Part shown: positions 52,571 through 52,818 of the stretch, piece after piece
How the letters are laid out: each line of letters begins with the position of its first letter
Position numbering within the stretch: the first letter of the stretch is position 1
Origin: Methylophaga sp. UBA2689
GTDB lineage: Bacteria > Pseudomonadota > Gammaproteobacteria > Nitrosococcales > Methylophagaceae
Direction: 5' to 3'
Assembly: GCA_002354555.1 (NCBI GenBank)
Contig: DELT01000055.1
Span: forward strand, 1-52,818
DNA: 52,818 nucleotides
The notes under the pieces: model-generated
The model's input: the letters and a program-made list of their open reading frames with translations, nothing else
What the model was told of the DNA's origin: nothing
Database searches by the model: none
Translations under genes and position numbers: made by a program

Positions 52571-52818
52571 TTGATTTAACTTATTGTTTTTATTGTTTTT
52601 TTACGTGCGTTGCGTAAGTGTTTTTATGTGTTTATTATTAACGATACCAGCAGTGACATACTGTGTAAACAGGCAATTAAGTTATTTAATACCGGATATG
52701 GGTTTTAAACCCACATATATTATTAAGGTGTTGAATTACAATACATTATTGCAACATAAAGACATGCTAGGTAAGAGAAGTGCCTCAAATTGGCGATGAC
52801 CTGCCCCCAACATCTAGT

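Larger units (their letters stand above)
52375..52818. other. Edge region: leader and possible mobile-element end
   Basis: 444 bases with the terminator at 52391, the TATAAT and twin repeats around 52497-52570, and a self-complementary ATGGGTTTTAAACCCACAT near 52699. No gene can be supported. The final bases (TGACCTGCCCCC near 52797) resemble the tip of an insertion sequence, but the window ends there. Confidence 0.4.

Noticed and set aside
52584-52799. Plus-strand hydrophobic frame at the window edge
   Set aside because: TTG start with no ribosome site at a proper distance, low-complexity start, and no family features.
1-52818. CRISPR arrays, rRNA and tRNA genes
   Set aside because: No regularly spaced direct repeats and no tRNA T-loop or rRNA signatures were seen on either strand.

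Overview
The window looks like chromosome of a marine, methylotrophic gammaproteobacterium, close in style to Methylophaga. The evidence is a formaldehyde-activating-enzyme homologue (7843-8394), a decarboxylating 6-phosphogluconate dehydrogenase, gammaproteobacterial TrkA, DacB/PBP4 and RND components, low-to-moderate GC, and many short REP-like palindromes with a matching Y1 (RAYT) transposase. The species is inferred from gene content; no rRNA or tRNA is present to confirm it.

Layout. 1-1.1 kb: 3' part of a hybrid histidine kinase cut by the window edge. 1.6-6.2 kb: small secreted, lipoprotein, hemerythrin and ferritin-like proteins; three genes here have clear sigma-54 (-24/-12) promoters. 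6.2-10.7 kb: a Cys-rich mini-protein, a YpfJ-type zinc metallopeptidase, a divergent Fae, DacB and small membrane or Cys-rich proteins. 11.2-16.7 kb: gnd, trkA, a LysE-type exporter, small unknowns and an SDR. 17-25.3 kb: a tightly coupled eight-gene envelope cluster with a secreted acidic protein, a lipoprotein, a repeat/PEGA-like anchor, a PEGA-SUMF1 protein, an 18-residue exported mini-protein, a MotA/TolQ/ExbB channel and two paralogous membrane-anchored vWA proteins; REP-like palindromes lie on both sides. 25.3-35 kb: a dienelactone hydrolase, an EIIC-EAL c-di-GMP phosphodiesterase, a GAF-GGDEF cyclase, a lipoprotein, a large conserved unknown and an Atm1-type ABC exporter. 35.5-39.4 kb: a second stress/envelope group with a sigma-54 promoter in front of DUF4142, followed by TIGR02587, TIGR02588, PRC-barrel, EF-hand lipoprotein and PNPOx-like genes. 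39.6-44.1 kb: a two-gene RND pump without an outer-membrane factor. 44.3-46.9 kb: a tautomerase, an overlapping DUF1989 and GntA-like pair, and a Cys-rich secreted protein. 46.9-52.8 kb: an accessory region with a RAYT transposase, REP elements, a serine hydrolase, a NERD nuclease-like protein and an AT-rich three-gene minus-strand set headed by a TIR-DnaB fusion.

Two candidates for undescribed systems stand out. The first is the 17-25 kb cluster, where two vWA proteins carry an N-terminal Asp-containing membrane helix resembling ExbD/MotB and sit next to an ExbB/TolQ homologue: possibly an ion-driven envelope machine in which vWA domains replace the usual periplasmic stator domain. The second is the TIR-DnaB fusion at 51-52.4 kb. 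Its helicase-like half keeps the Walker A motif but appears to have lost the catalytic Glu and the Arg finger. Its gene is preceded by an intrinsic terminator only 16 nt from the start codon, and two small genes follow; I infer an anti-phage or NAD-related role. A further pattern is a sigma-54 regulon of small envelope and ferritin-like proteins spread over two loci.
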